A DNA stretch of 9,648 bases from Azoarcus sp. (GCA_031258035.1 JAIRNL010000084.1:1-9648); one strand, 5' to 3'; counted from the first letter of the stretch, positions 1-5,952 are shown. Program-made: numbers and translations. The notes: generated from the letters alone by a model not told the origin.

Positions 1-315
1 TGCCTCATCGAAGGATCTTTCACAATTCTCGGCAAAGCAACCAAACTCAAGGATTGTATGCAATCCAGTCCCAGGGAGGACGAAGCAGGGTTCAAGAAAT
101 CCTGCGAGGAGCTTGCCAACACAACCGCCGCATTGGGCGGAAGTCCGGGCAAGATCACGTATCTGAAACAGTGTGAAAAACCTGCCCAGGGGATATGCAA
201 GAACTTTCTCGGTTCCGGGCGTGATGCCTATCATTACGCAAGGACTCCCAAAAGTCTCCGGACCTTGCCTGCCAGCTGCGCGCATGCTCGTGGAACCTGG
301 GTCAGTGGTGATTGA
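1..315 (+). CDS. C-terminal part of a cysteine-containing, probably exported hypothetical protein (5' truncated by window edge)
   Basis: The reading frame is open from the first base to the TGA at 313-315, giving 104 visible codons. The true start lies outside the window; the internal ATG at 58 has no good ribosome binding site and is probably not the start. The visible part has six cysteines (residues 1, 19, 35, 58, 66 and 93 of the fragment), charged helical-looking segments and an end rich in Gly/Trp (GTWVSG). An even number of spaced cysteines suits disulfides in a periplasmic or secreted protein, but any signal peptide would lie upstream and cannot be checked. Codon choice looks like coding sequence, less GC-biased at third positions than the genes after 1171. 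I do not recognise the family and assign no function. Confidence 0.5.
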   Translation, partial: CLIEGSFTILGKATKLKDCMQSSPREDEAGFKKSCEELANTTAALGGSPGKITYLKQCEKPAQGICKNFLGSGRDAYHYARTPKSLRTLPASCAHARGTWVSGD

Positions 316-406
316 ATGTCCGATATCGTTCAGGCTTGCCAGCCGCTGAATGCCAGCTTTGGGGGGCACATGAGAATTCTGCTACTACCTGCTGGCTTTT
401 TCCGGC

Positions 407-475
407 GGTGCGCTCATCCCTCTCAAATGGGTGCGCCTTGATGCGGAAACTTTGAAGTCTGCCGGTGCGCCTTGA
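407..475 (+). repeat. Short direct repeats (GGTGCGC core) in a non-coding spacer
   Basis: GGTGCGCCTTGA occurs exactly at 430-441 and again at 464-475, a 34-base period, and the shorter core GGTGCGC also occurs at 407-413. The second copy runs into TTGACA (472-477), a perfect sigma-70 -35 hexamer, but no convincing -10 follows at 16-18 bases. The whole spacer 316-533 shows no supported gene. The repeats could be an operator, a degenerate element or chance; the sequence does not decide. Confidence 0.35.
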
Positions 476-533
476 CAATCCATTCAGGCCGACGCCGTTT
501 CGCGGTGTGGCTTGATTAAAACATTCAGGTCTC

Positions 534-920
534 ATGAGAAAACAGTACCACTTCCGCAGCAGCGATCAGGGACTTCTGGTATGGAATGTTGATAGTCTCA
601 TTCGGCTTACGGCAAATTTGGAGGCAATTGAATATCCGCTCGATGACATACGCGAGTTGGATGAACCATACTGGTATGAGCTGGAAGGTGATCGCCCAAC
701 CTGCAAATCCATTGCGAACCACATTCGCTTGGTTCAAGCCGCTGACCTCGGTTGCCCAATAATCCTCTGCCCTGTGGGGAAAGTGATGGATGGCATGCAT
801 AGAGTGGTAAAAGCCTTCTTGGAGAACCGCAGGTTTTTGCTTGCGTATCGCCTGCCATATCTGCCAGAGCCGGATTATGTTGGCGTCGATCCGGATGACC
901 TGCCTTATGATGAGGTTTAA
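534..920 (+). CDS. Small conserved ParB-like protein of unknown function (DGMHR motif)
   Basis: This is a 128-residue acidic protein. The N-terminus (YHFR...GLLVW, residues 5-17) and the segment PIILCPVGKVMDGMHR (residues 75-90) resemble a family of roughly 120-130-residue bacterial proteins I know as ParB/sulfiredoxin-like. In the ParB fold the DGxHR stretch forms part of the nucleotide-binding pocket. The C-terminus ends in a conserved-looking PEPDY...DPDDLPY segment (residues 111-125). The length is that of a stand-alone domain; there is no helix-turn-helix or nuclease part, so it is not a partition protein. The ATG at 534 fits the expected N-terminus, with only a weak AGG at 527-529 as ribosome binding site. 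Codon use is more A/T-rich than in the genes after 1171, suggesting transferred DNA. It may be a lone accessory gene. Family resemblance is from memory; function is unknown. Confidence 0.7.
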   Translation: MRKQYHFRSSDQGLLVWNVDSLIRLTANLEAIEYPLDDIRELDEPYWYELEGDRPTCKSIANHIRLVQAADLGCPIILCPVGKVMDGMHRVVKAFLENRRFLLAYRLPYLPEPDYVGVDPDDLPYDEV

Positions 921-957
921 CAAAGGGACACAAGGCAGGCGGCGGCACATATTCCGC

Positions 958-1067
958 TTTTGGCGCCTCGGCGAGGAGGGCGCAAAACCCTGACGGGTAT
1001 GCTACAAGCCGATCAGCCGGCGGGTCTGAAGCATCGCGCTTCAGCGGACGCGCCTTTTGCCGGGCGC
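958..1067. repeat. Non-coding stretch with three inverted repeats
   Basis: Within 921-1170, which has no supported gene, three inverted repeats lie close together. One is an imperfect hairpin of TTTTGGCGCCTC (958-969) with GAGGAGGGCGCAAAA (973-987). The second is a perfect 7-bp stem CTGAAGC/GCTTCAG (1026-1032 and 1038-1044) with a 5-base loop. The third is a 5-bp stem GCGCC/GGCGC (1050-1054 and 1063-1067). None is followed by a T-run on either strand, so they are not typical intrinsic terminators. They lie between the end of the 534-920 gene and the end of xseA, which converge here. They may be a degenerate intergenic repeat cluster or a factor-dependent transcription end region. Confidence 0.45.
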
Positions 1068-1108
1068 ATTCCTGCGTTTGAGCCGGTACTCTCTCCATTT
1101 TGCTTTCT

Positions 1109-1132
1109 GGATTCCCGTTTTCGCTGGAATCC
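1109..1132. repeat. Palindromic intergenic repeat of the ATTCCC...GGAAT type
   Basis: GGATTCC (1109-1115) and GGAATCC (1126-1132) form a perfect 7-bp inverted repeat around a 10-base centre. The motif resembles the short dispersed palindromes with ATTCCC and GGGAAT arms that are common in beta- and gammaproteobacterial intergenic DNA and in Neisseria dRS3. The inner arm has drifted (CTGGAAT instead of a full GGGAAT arm). It sits 38 bases past the xseA stop, where such elements often lie and can stabilise mRNA ends. Only one copy is visible in this window, so its repeated nature is inferred from family knowledge. Confidence 0.5.
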
Positions 1133-1170
1133 ATCGCGTTTATTCCAGCCAGGAGGGCTGCAAAATCAAA

Positions 1171-2499
1171 TCAGGCCCCGCCGTAGCGCACCGCTTTCAC
1201 CGTGGCGTCGATGCGTCCGTCGGCCATCTGGATTTCGAGTGTCTCGCCCGCTCGGGCTGCCGCCGCCGAGCGCAGGAGTTTGCCGGCGGCATCGCGCGTG
1301 ATGCTGTAGCCGCGCGCAAGAACCGCGTGCGGGTCGAGATGTCGCAAGCTGGCTGCAAGGGCGTCGAGACGCTGTTGCCGCGCCGCGAGAAGGGCGCGCG
1401 TTGCCCGCGTCAGGCGTTTGCCGATGTCGTCGAGCCGCGAGATGTGGCGGGAAGAGGTTCCCCAGCGGTTTGCCATTGCCTGCCGGAGGCGCTGCCCGTG
1501 GCGGACGAGGTCTTCGCGCGCGCGTCGCAGGCGATCCCGAGGGTGGATGAGGCGCAGGGCGCAGCGGTCGATGCGCTGAGCCAGGGCCGTCAATTGGCGG
1601 GCGATGGCCCGATCCAGGCGGCGGGCGCTGGTTTCCAGGGTGTCGCGGGCGCCGAAATAGCCGGCGCTGGCCAGTTCGGCGGCGGCGGTGGGGGTGGGGG
1701 CGCGCAGGTCGGCGGTGAAATCGGCGATGGTGAAGTCGGTTTCGTGGCCGATGCCGCTCACTACCGGTACAGGGCAGGCGGCGATTGCCCGCGCCAGGGC
1801 TTCGTCGTTGAAAGCCTGGAGGTCTTCGAGGCCGCCGCCGCCGCGCACGAGCAGGATGAGGTCGATGCCGTCGGTCTGGGCGCGCCGCCCGGCGGTTTCC
1901 AGTGCCTCGCGCAGCTGGCGCGGCGCTTCGGCTCCCTGGACGGCGGCGGGATAGAGCACGATCGGCAGGCCCGGCGCGCGGCGGCGCAACGTGACGAGCA
2001 CATCGCGCAGCGCGGCGGCGGCGGGCGAGGTGACGAGACCGAGCGCGCGTGGGAAGGTCGGCAGGGCGCGGCGGCGGGCGGGGTCGAATAATCCTTCGGC
2101 CGCGAGTTTGTCCCTGAGTCGGCGGAACGCTTCGTGCAGGTCGCCGGCGCCGGCCGGGCGCAGTGTCTCGATGTTGAGCTGGTAGTCGCCGCGCGCTTCG
2201 TAGAGCGTGGCCAGGGCCCGCGCTTCGACGCGCAGGCCATTTTCGGGGCGGAAAGGCAGCAGCTGGGCGCGATTGCGCCACATGGCGCAACGCACCTGGG
2301 CCTGGGCGTCCTTGAGGGTGAAATAAATGTGACCGGACGCGGCGCGGGTGAGGTTGGCGATTTCGCCGCCGACCCAGAGCAGCGGAAGGGCGGCTTCGAG
2401 CGCCTCGCGCGCGAGGCGGTTGAGCGCGCCCACGCCGATGACCTGGGATGCGCCCGTGAGGTTTTGGGGCTGCGATACATTATTTTTTGAGCCTGTCAT
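1171..2499 (-). CDS. xseA: Exodeoxyribonuclease VII large subunit
   Basis: XseA (442 residues, near the usual 440-460) pairs with several copies of the small XseB subunit to form exonuclease VII, which degrades single-stranded DNA from both ends to short oligonucleotides in repair. Residues about 20-115 form the OB-fold DNA-binding domain (LNRLAR, LWVGGEIAN, SGHIYFTLKD). The catalytic domain follows with ALRDVL, RGGGGLEDL...FNDE and GHETDFTIADF. The expected catalytic residues are present as D166, R219, H252 and D255, matching E. coli D155, R205, H238 and D241. A long Arg/Ala-rich helical region and a small C-terminal domain end the protein. The ATG at 2499 gives the usual short lead before the OB fold; its ribosome binding site is weak (GGA just upstream). 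xseB is not in the window. The gene is divergent from exbB. Two oddities against the usual motifs: VTSPAAAA for TSPTGAA, and RGGGG for RGGGS. Confidence 0.96.
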   Translation of the reverse strand: MTGSKNNVSQPQNLTGASQVIGVGALNRLAREALEAALPLLWVGGEIANLTRAASGHIYFTLKDAQAQVRCAMWRNRAQLLPFRPENGLRVEARALATLYEARGDYQLNIETLRPAGAGDLHEAFRRLRDKLAAEGLFDPARRRALPTFPRALGLVTSPAAAALRDVLVTLRRRAPGLPIVLYPAAVQGAEAPRQLREALETAGRRAQTDGIDLILLVRGGGGLEDLQAFNDEALARAIAACPVPVVSGIGHETDFTIADFTADLRAPTPTAAAELASAGYFGARDTLETSARRLDRAIARQLTALAQRIDRCALRLIHPRDRLRRAREDLVRHGQRLRQAMANRWGTSSRHISRLDDIGKRLTRATRALLAARQQRLDALAASLRHLDPHAVLARGYSITRDAAGKLLRSAAAARAGETLEIQMADGRIDATVKAVRYGGA

Positions 2500-2581
2500 T
2501 TTCCGGAGAATCCACAGCGCGGCGGCGTTGCCATCGGTCGGTTTCAGGGGGACGCTAAAGCGTTGATCGTACTGAAGTTTT

Positions 2582-2611
2582 AGTATATGTCCATGTAAAT
2601 CAAGGGGTTAA
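2582..2611 (-). promoter_or_regulatory. Candidate sigma-70 promoter for xseA
   Basis: On the minus strand a strong -10 hexamer TATACT (2587 down to 2582) is preceded, with an 18-base spacer, by TTAACC (2611 down to 2606), a 4/6 match to TTGACA. This would start transcription around 2575 and leave a leader of about 75 bases before xseA. The region is the most A/T-rich stretch of the window, as expected of a promoter. The -35 match is only fair. Confidence 0.35.
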
Positions 2612-2633
2612 ATTGTTGCATAATTTTGCGGCG

Positions 2634-2652
2634 AAGGAGGACAAGCCGCGTG
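2634..2652 (+). other. Strong Shine-Dalgarno plus GTG in frame with exbB (possible alternative upstream start)
   Basis: AAGGAGG at 2634-2640 is followed after 9 bases by GTG (2650-2652), and this frame runs without a stop into exbB. Use of this start would add 50 residues, rich in Pro, Arg and Ser, before the conserved ExbB N-terminus. Known ExbB/TolQ proteins lack such an extension and a good ribosome binding site lies directly before 2800, so I annotate the start at 2800 and record this one as an alternative. Confidence 0.3.
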
Positions 2653-2657
2653 GCTGG

Positions 2658-2715
2658 TGTGGATGGGGCAGCTATTCCGCAATGTTCCACAAACTTATCC
2701 ACAGGTTTTGTGGAT
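2658..2715. promoter_or_regulatory. DnaA-box match with inverted near-copies between xseA and exbB
   Basis: TTATCCACA at 2695-2703 is an exact match to the consensus R-type DnaA box. Its core ATCCACA (2697-2703) forms a perfect 7-bp inverted repeat with TGTGGAT at 2709-2715, 5 bases apart. Another TGTGGAT lies at 2658-2664. A fourth core, AATCCACA at 2509-2516, sits outside this span just before the xseA start. DnaA-type boxes in a promoter region can mark DnaA-responsive transcription; they also occur by chance. No dnaA, dnaN or other origin gene is in the window, so an origin is not claimed. Confidence 0.45.
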
Positions 2716-2734
2716 TGGGCGCGAAGACTGCTCT

Positions 2735-2762
2735 TGCCCGCGTCGCGCGGGCGGGCTAAATT
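2735..2762 (+). promoter_or_regulatory. Candidate promoter of the exbB operon
   Basis: TTGCCC (2735-2740) and TAAATT (2757-2762) are 4/6 matches to the -35 and -10 hexamers with a 16-base spacer, which would place the start of transcription near 2769, about 30 bases before the exbB start at 2800. The spacer contains a perfect 7-bp hairpin, GCCCGCG/CGCGGGC (2736-2742 and 2746-2752), which could be an operator or simply a GC-rich palindrome. The call is weak; other placements are possible in the A/T-rich stretch around 2563-2624. Confidence 0.3.
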
Positions 2763-2799
2763 CCAGTATTTCCATTTTCCATCAATCAGGGGAGAAGGC

Positions 2800-3405
2800 G
2801 TGTTCCAAATGTTCCTGGCCGGCGGCTGGCCGATGTGGCCGTTGTTGTTAGCTTCGGTGATTGCCGTGGCGTTGATCATCGAGCGTCTGATCAGTCTGCG
2901 CCGTTCGCGCGCGGTGCCGCCCGGTCTGCTTGACCGGATCATCTCCGATCTTGGCCGCCACGGCGCGCCGCCCGAGATGATTTCCCGCGTCGCGGCCCAT
3001 TCGCCACTGGGGCGGGTGCTTGCGGCGGGCCTGCGCAATATCCACAGTTCGCGCGAGATCATGAAGGAAGCCATCGAGGAGTCGGGCCGCCTCGTGGCGC
3101 ACGAACTCGAACGCTTTCTCACCACGCTGGGCACCATCGCCGCGATCAGTCCCCTGATGGGCCTGTTCGGCACCGTCGTCGGCATGATCGAGATGTTCGC
3201 GGCGCAAGGGGTCACGGGGACGCCGGAGCAGGTTGCCCACGGGATTGCGATGGCGCTGCACGCGACCGCCTTCGGCATCATCATCGCCATTCCGGCGACG
3301 ATCTTCTGGCGTTATTTCCGCCGCCTGATCGATGACTACGTGGTCGAAATGGAGCAGCAGGCGACCGCGCTCGTCGAGGTGGCGCATGGCGAGCGCAGGC
3401 GCTGA
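2800..3405 (+). CDS. exbB: ExbB/TolQ/MotA-family proton channel subunit
   Basis: This inner-membrane protein forms, with ExbD, a proton-driven motor that energises outer-membrane processes, classically through TonB or TolA. It has 201 residues and three membrane segments (about 10-31, 107-130 and 150-172). The signature GTIAAISPLMGLFGTVVGM (111-129) and a Thr-containing third helix (HATAFGIIIAIPATIF) are typical. The GTG at 2800 is chosen because GGGGAG (2789-2794) lies 5 bases upstream and the product begins MFQMFLAGGWPM, matching family N-termini; ATG 2809 is possible. exbD starts 5 bases after the stop. No tonB, tolA or receptor gene is visible, so the partner is unknown. A TolQ identity is less likely because no tol genes follow. 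The exbBD-lpxK order is known in betaproteobacteria and suggests an envelope role. Confidence 0.92.
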   Translation: MFQMFLAGGWPMWPLLLASVIAVALIIERLISLRRSRAVPPGLLDRIISDLGRHGAPPEMISRVAAHSPLGRVLAAGLRNIHSSREIMKEAIEESGRLVAHELERFLTTLGTIAAISPLMGLFGTVVGMIEMFAAQGVTGTPEQVAHGIAMALHATAFGIIIAIPATIFWRYFRRLIDDYVVEMEQQATALVEVAHGERRR

Positions 3406-3410
3406 CGATC

Positions 3411-3839
3411 ATGGATTTCCGTCACAGGAGTGGCCAGAAAAGCGAGCCGGAAATCAACCTCGTGCCGTTGATCGACGTGATGCTGGTCATCATCATCTTC
3501 CTGATGCTGACCACGACCTTCGACAAGACCGCCGGGCTGGAGATCGCGCTGCCGACCGCCGATGCCAGCGGTTCGCCCGCCGTCAGCGAGGAGATCATCG
3601 TGGCGGTGACTTCCGCCGGCGAGGTGATCGTCAACAGCCGCGCGGTGTCCGACAAAAGCGTCGATGGCATCGCCTCGGCGCTCGCCCGCGCGCGTCCGAC
3701 CAAGGGTCCCGAGCCGGTGGTGGTCATCAACGCCGATGCGCAGGCCGCGCACCAGAACGTGATCAACGTGATGCAGGCCGCGCAGCACGCTGGGCTTTCG
3801 CACGTCACTTTCGCCACCCGGCAGGAATCCCGGCGCTGA
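3411..3839 (+). CDS. exbD: ExbD/TolR-family biopolymer transport protein
   Basis: ExbD is the single-span partner of ExbB. Its membrane helix carries the proton-binding Asp of the motor and its periplasmic domain transmits the energy. The 142 residues include a short cytoplasmic N-terminus, EPEINLVPLIDVMLVIIIFL (residues 12-31) with the key Asp at residue 22 (E. coli ExbD D25), and a periplasmic domain with the conserved stretch VVVINADAQAAHQNVINVM (about 103-121). The length is usual for the family. ATG 3411 lies 5 bases after exbB and has only a weak purine-rich region upstream, consistent with translational coupling. lpxK follows 10 bases after the stop. TolR is the alternative; context and the INADAQA segment favour the ExbD class found with lpxK. 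Confidence 0.93.
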   Translation: MDFRHRSGQKSEPEINLVPLIDVMLVIIIFLMLTTTFDKTAGLEIALPTADASGSPAVSEEIIVAVTSAGEVIVNSRAVSDKSVDGIASALARARPTKGPEPVVVINADAQAAHQNVINVMQAAQHAGLSHVTFATRQESRR

Positions 3840-3849
3840 GAGGCGGACG

Positions 3850-4887
3850 ATGAGCGGCGCGCGGGCCTTGCGCGGCGCGCCTGCGTTCTGGCTGCGGCGC
3901 TCGGGGGCGGCGGCGCTGCTTTTGCCGGCGGGGGCGCTTTTTCGCGGCGCGGCCGGTCTCCGGCGCTGCCTGTATCGCCACGATATCCTGCGGCGCGAGT
4001 GCCTGCCGGTGCCGGTGATCGTCGTCGGCAATATTTCCGTCGGCGGCAGCGGCAAGACGCCAGCGGTGGCATGGCTCGTCGAGGAACTGCGCAAGGCGGG
4101 CCGGCGTCCCGGCATCGTGTCGCGCGGCCATGGCGGCGAAGCGGCGGCGGGCGGTTCGTCCCGGCTCGTCGATGCCGACGCCGATCCCGGTCTTTGCGGC
4201 GACGAGCCCGTGCTGCTCGCGCGCCTGTCCGCCTGTCCGGTGGCGGTCGGGCGGGATCGTCCGGCGGCGGCCCGCAGGCTGCTGGCCGCGCACCCCGAGT
4301 GCGATGTCATCGTCAGCGACGACGGCATGCAGCATTACCGGCTGGCTCGCAACGTCGAGATCGCCGTGGTCGACGAAGCGGCGCTCGGCAACCGCTGGCT
4401 CCTGCCGTCCGGCCCCCTGCGCGAGCCGCTGGCTCGCCTGTCCGGCGTCGACCTGATTCTCGCCCATGGCGAACTGTCGCCGCCGTTGCGCGCGGCGGCC
4501 GGCGACGTACCCATCGTGCCGATGCGGCTTGCCGGCGAACGTTTTCGCGCGTTGGCCGATCCCGGCTTGTGGCGCGATGCCGGCGCCTTCGCCGGGCGGC
4601 GCGTCCATGCCCTCGCCGGCATCGGCCAGCCGCAACGGTTTTTCGACCAACTCACGGCCATGGGGCTGGAGGTCGTGCCGCACCCTTTCCCCGATCACTA
4701 CCGCTACCGCGCCGACGATCTCGCCTTTGCCCCCGGCGAACCCAAGCTGATGACGAGCAAGGATGCGGTAAAATGCGCGGCTTTCGCACCCCCCGATGCC
4801 TGGGAACTGCCGGTGCGAGCCATCATCGGGGCCGAGGCCGTCGGCGCCATCCTGGAGAAACTGGACGATGGACGCCAGACTGCTTGA
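3850..4887 (+). CDS. lpxK: Tetraacyldisaccharide 4'-kinase (lipid A)
   Basis: LpxK phosphorylates the 4' position of the tetraacyldisaccharide 1-phosphate to make lipid IVA at the cytoplasmic face of the inner membrane, using ATP. The 345-residue protein starts with a hydrophobic, membrane-associating N-terminus (about 17-35). The P-loop GNISVGGSGKTP is at 60-71. Also present are SRGHGG (91-96; most homologues have SRGYGG), GDEP (117-120), VGRDR (133-137), SDDGMQH (156-162), LLPSGPLREP (184-193), FPDHYRY (280-286) and MTSKDAVKC (301-309), all typical of the family. A GAGG at 3840-3843 lies 6 bases before ATG 3850. The last 20 bases overlap the next gene, indicating one transcript. No msbA lies directly upstream as in enterobacteria; exbBD takes that place. 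Confidence 0.95.
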   Translation: MSGARALRGAPAFWLRRSGAAALLLPAGALFRGAAGLRRCLYRHDILRRECLPVPVIVVGNISVGGSGKTPAVAWLVEELRKAGRRPGIVSRGHGGEAAAGGSSRLVDADADPGLCGDEPVLLARLSACPVAVGRDRPAAARRLLAAHPECDVIVSDDGMQHYRLARNVEIAVVDEAALGNRWLLPSGPLREPLARLSGVDLILAHGELSPPLRAAAGDVPIVPMRLAGERFRALADPGLWRDAGAFAGRRVHALAGIGQPQRFFDQLTAMGLEVVPHPFPDHYRYRADDLAFAPGEPKLMTSKDAVKCAAFAPPDAWELPVRAIIGAEAVGAILEKLDDGRQTA

Positions 4888-5056
4888 GACACTCGTCTGC
4901 CCGCTGTGCAAGGGGCCGCTCGATTACCTGAGGGACAACCAGGAACTGGTCTGCAAGCCGGACCGGCTGGCTTTCCCCATCCGCGACGGTATTCCGGTGA
5001 TGCTTGCCGAGGATGCGCGCGTCCTCGAAGCCGAAGAAGTCGACGCGCTGCGCTGA
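4868..5056 (+). CDS. Trm112/YcaR-family small zinc-ribbon-like protein
   Basis: This 62-residue protein closely resembles E. coli YcaR (60 residues), which also lies between lpxK and kdsB. It starts MDARLLETLVCPLCKGPL and contains LAFPIRDGIPVML (about 35-47), the UPF0434/Trm112 pattern. Cysteines are at 11, 14 and 29, one fewer than a full four-Cys ribbon, as also in YcaR. Eukaryotic and archaeal Trm112 proteins activate methyltransferases; the bacterial role is not settled. ATG 4868 is chosen over an in-frame start further upstream because it gives the family N-terminus; GGAG (4854-4857) lies 10 bases before it. It overlaps lpxK by 20 bases and is followed by kdsB after 15 bases, so it is translated from the operon. 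Confidence 0.93.
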   Translation: MDARLLETLVCPLCKGPLDYLRDNQELVCKPDRLAFPIRDGIPVMLAEDARVLEAEEVDALR

Positions 5057-5071
5057 GCTGAGGATTTGCCC

Positions 5072-5836
5072 ATGACCGCCTTTCGCGTCGTGATTCCGGC
5101 GCGCTACGCCTCTGCCCGTCTTCCCGGCAAGCCGCTCGCCGACATCGGCGGCCGTCCGATGGTGGTCAGGGTGTTGGAGCGGGCCATGGCCGCCGGCGCG
5201 GATGAAGTCTGGGTGGCGACCGATCATCCGGCCGTGTTCGATGCCGTGACGGCCGCCGGCGGTCGCGCCCTGATGACCCGCGCCGACCATCCGAGCGGCA
5301 CCGACCGTCTCGCCGAAGTTGTCGCCGCCCTGGGCTGGCTCGATGACACGATCATCGTCAACGCGCAGGGCGACGAACCCTTGCTCGATCCCCGGCTGAT
5401 CGCTGCCGTGGCCAGCGGACTTGCCGCCGACCCCGGCGCGGCCATTGCCACTGCCGCCCACCCTATCGACGACATCGGCGAGGCGCTCAACCCCAATGTG
5501 GTCAAGGTCGTATGCGACGGGCGGGGGCGCGCGCTTTATTTTTCCCGCGCGCCGATTCCGTGGGCGCGCGACGCCTGGGCGGGCGGCGCGCGCGCCTTGC
5601 CGCCGGGGCTGCCGGTCTTGCGCCATATCGGTCTTTACGCCTATCGCGCCGACTTCCTGCGTCGCTACGGCGCGCTTGCTCCCGCGCCGCCCGAACAGTG
5701 GGAAATGCTCGAACAACTGCGCGCGCTCTGGCATGGTTTTCCGATCCGGGTGCTGACCCTCGATGCGCCGCCGCCCGCCGGCGTCGACACCGAAGAAGAC
5801 CTGGCGCGCGTCAGGGCGGCTTTCGCCCGCGGCTGA
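5072..5836 (+). CDS. kdsB: 3-deoxy-manno-octulosonate cytidylyltransferase (CMP-Kdo synthetase)
   Basis: KdsB activates Kdo with CTP to CMP-Kdo, the donor for the first sugars of the LPS inner core, in the cytoplasm. The 254 residues show VIPARYASARLPGKPL (7-22), the nucleotide-binding start; GTDRLAE (76-82); VNAQGDEP (96-103; usual family form VNVQGDEP) with metal-binding D101; NPNVVKVV (140-147); YFSRAPIPW (156-164); HIGLYAYR (185-192); and GVDTEEDL (237-244) with the second metal-binding Asp, D239. The ATG at 5072 is preferred to a TTG two codons upstream, because TGAGGA (5059-5064) lies 7 bases upstream and the product starts like its family. Its product meets the LpxK product in Kdo2-lipid IVA formation, so the two genes serve the same pathway. 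Confidence 0.96.
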   Translation: MTAFRVVIPARYASARLPGKPLADIGGRPMVVRVLERAMAAGADEVWVATDHPAVFDAVTAAGGRALMTRADHPSGTDRLAEVVAALGWLDDTIIVNAQGDEPLLDPRLIAAVASGLAADPGAAIATAAHPIDDIGEALNPNVVKVVCDGRGRALYFSRAPIPWARDAWAGGARALPPGLPVLRHIGLYAYRADFLRRYGALAPAPPEQWEMLEQLRALWHGFPIRVLTLDAPPPAGVDTEEDLARVRAAFARG

Positions 5837-5877
5837 CTTCCGGTCTTCGCCCCGCGCGGTTTTGGGGTTTGCCCTGT

Positions 5878-5906
5878 TTGACCATTGCCCCGTGCCGGAG
5901 TTAAGT
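5878..5906 (+). promoter_or_regulatory. Candidate promoter for adk
   Basis: In the 116-base gap between kdsB and adk, TTGACC (5878-5883) is a 5/6 match to the -35 hexamer, followed after 17 bases by TTAAGT (5901-5906), a poor -10. This would allow adk to be expressed apart from the exbB-kdsB operon. A weak CCCC...GGGG hairpin lies just upstream, around 5850-5867. The call rests mainly on the -35 match and on the gap length. Confidence 0.3.
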
Positions 5907-5952
5907 TTCCACCTTTGCCGCCGTCACAGCGGTACTCATTTCTGGAGTAGAT

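Noticed and set aside
472..477. Perfect TTGACA as promoter of the ParB-like gene
   Set aside because: No acceptable -10 hexamer occurs 16-18 bases downstream, so I do not call a promoter.
525..950. Minus-strand open frame opposite the ParB-like gene
   Set aside because: The plus-strand protein has a recognisable motif and family-like length; the minus-strand product shows none and has no start context.
958..987. Imperfect hairpin as an intrinsic terminator
   Set aside because: T residues precede and A residues follow the stem on both strands, the reverse of what an intrinsic terminator needs.
1057..2091. Long open frame on the plus strand antisense to xseA
   Set aside because: It lies opposite a clear xseA with all catalytic motifs. 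Its translation is low-complexity Gly/Ala/Arg-rich, as expected of the antisense of a GC-rich gene, and has no family motif.
2508..2715. Replication origin
   Set aside because: One perfect DnaA box and a few partial ones are too few, and no dnaA, dnaN, parAB or A/T-rich unwinding element with repeated motifs is next to them.
2626..2799. N-terminal extension as part of ExbB
   Set aside because: Family members start at the equivalent of 2800, and GGGGAG lies at a proper distance from that GTG; the extension is recorded only as an alternative.
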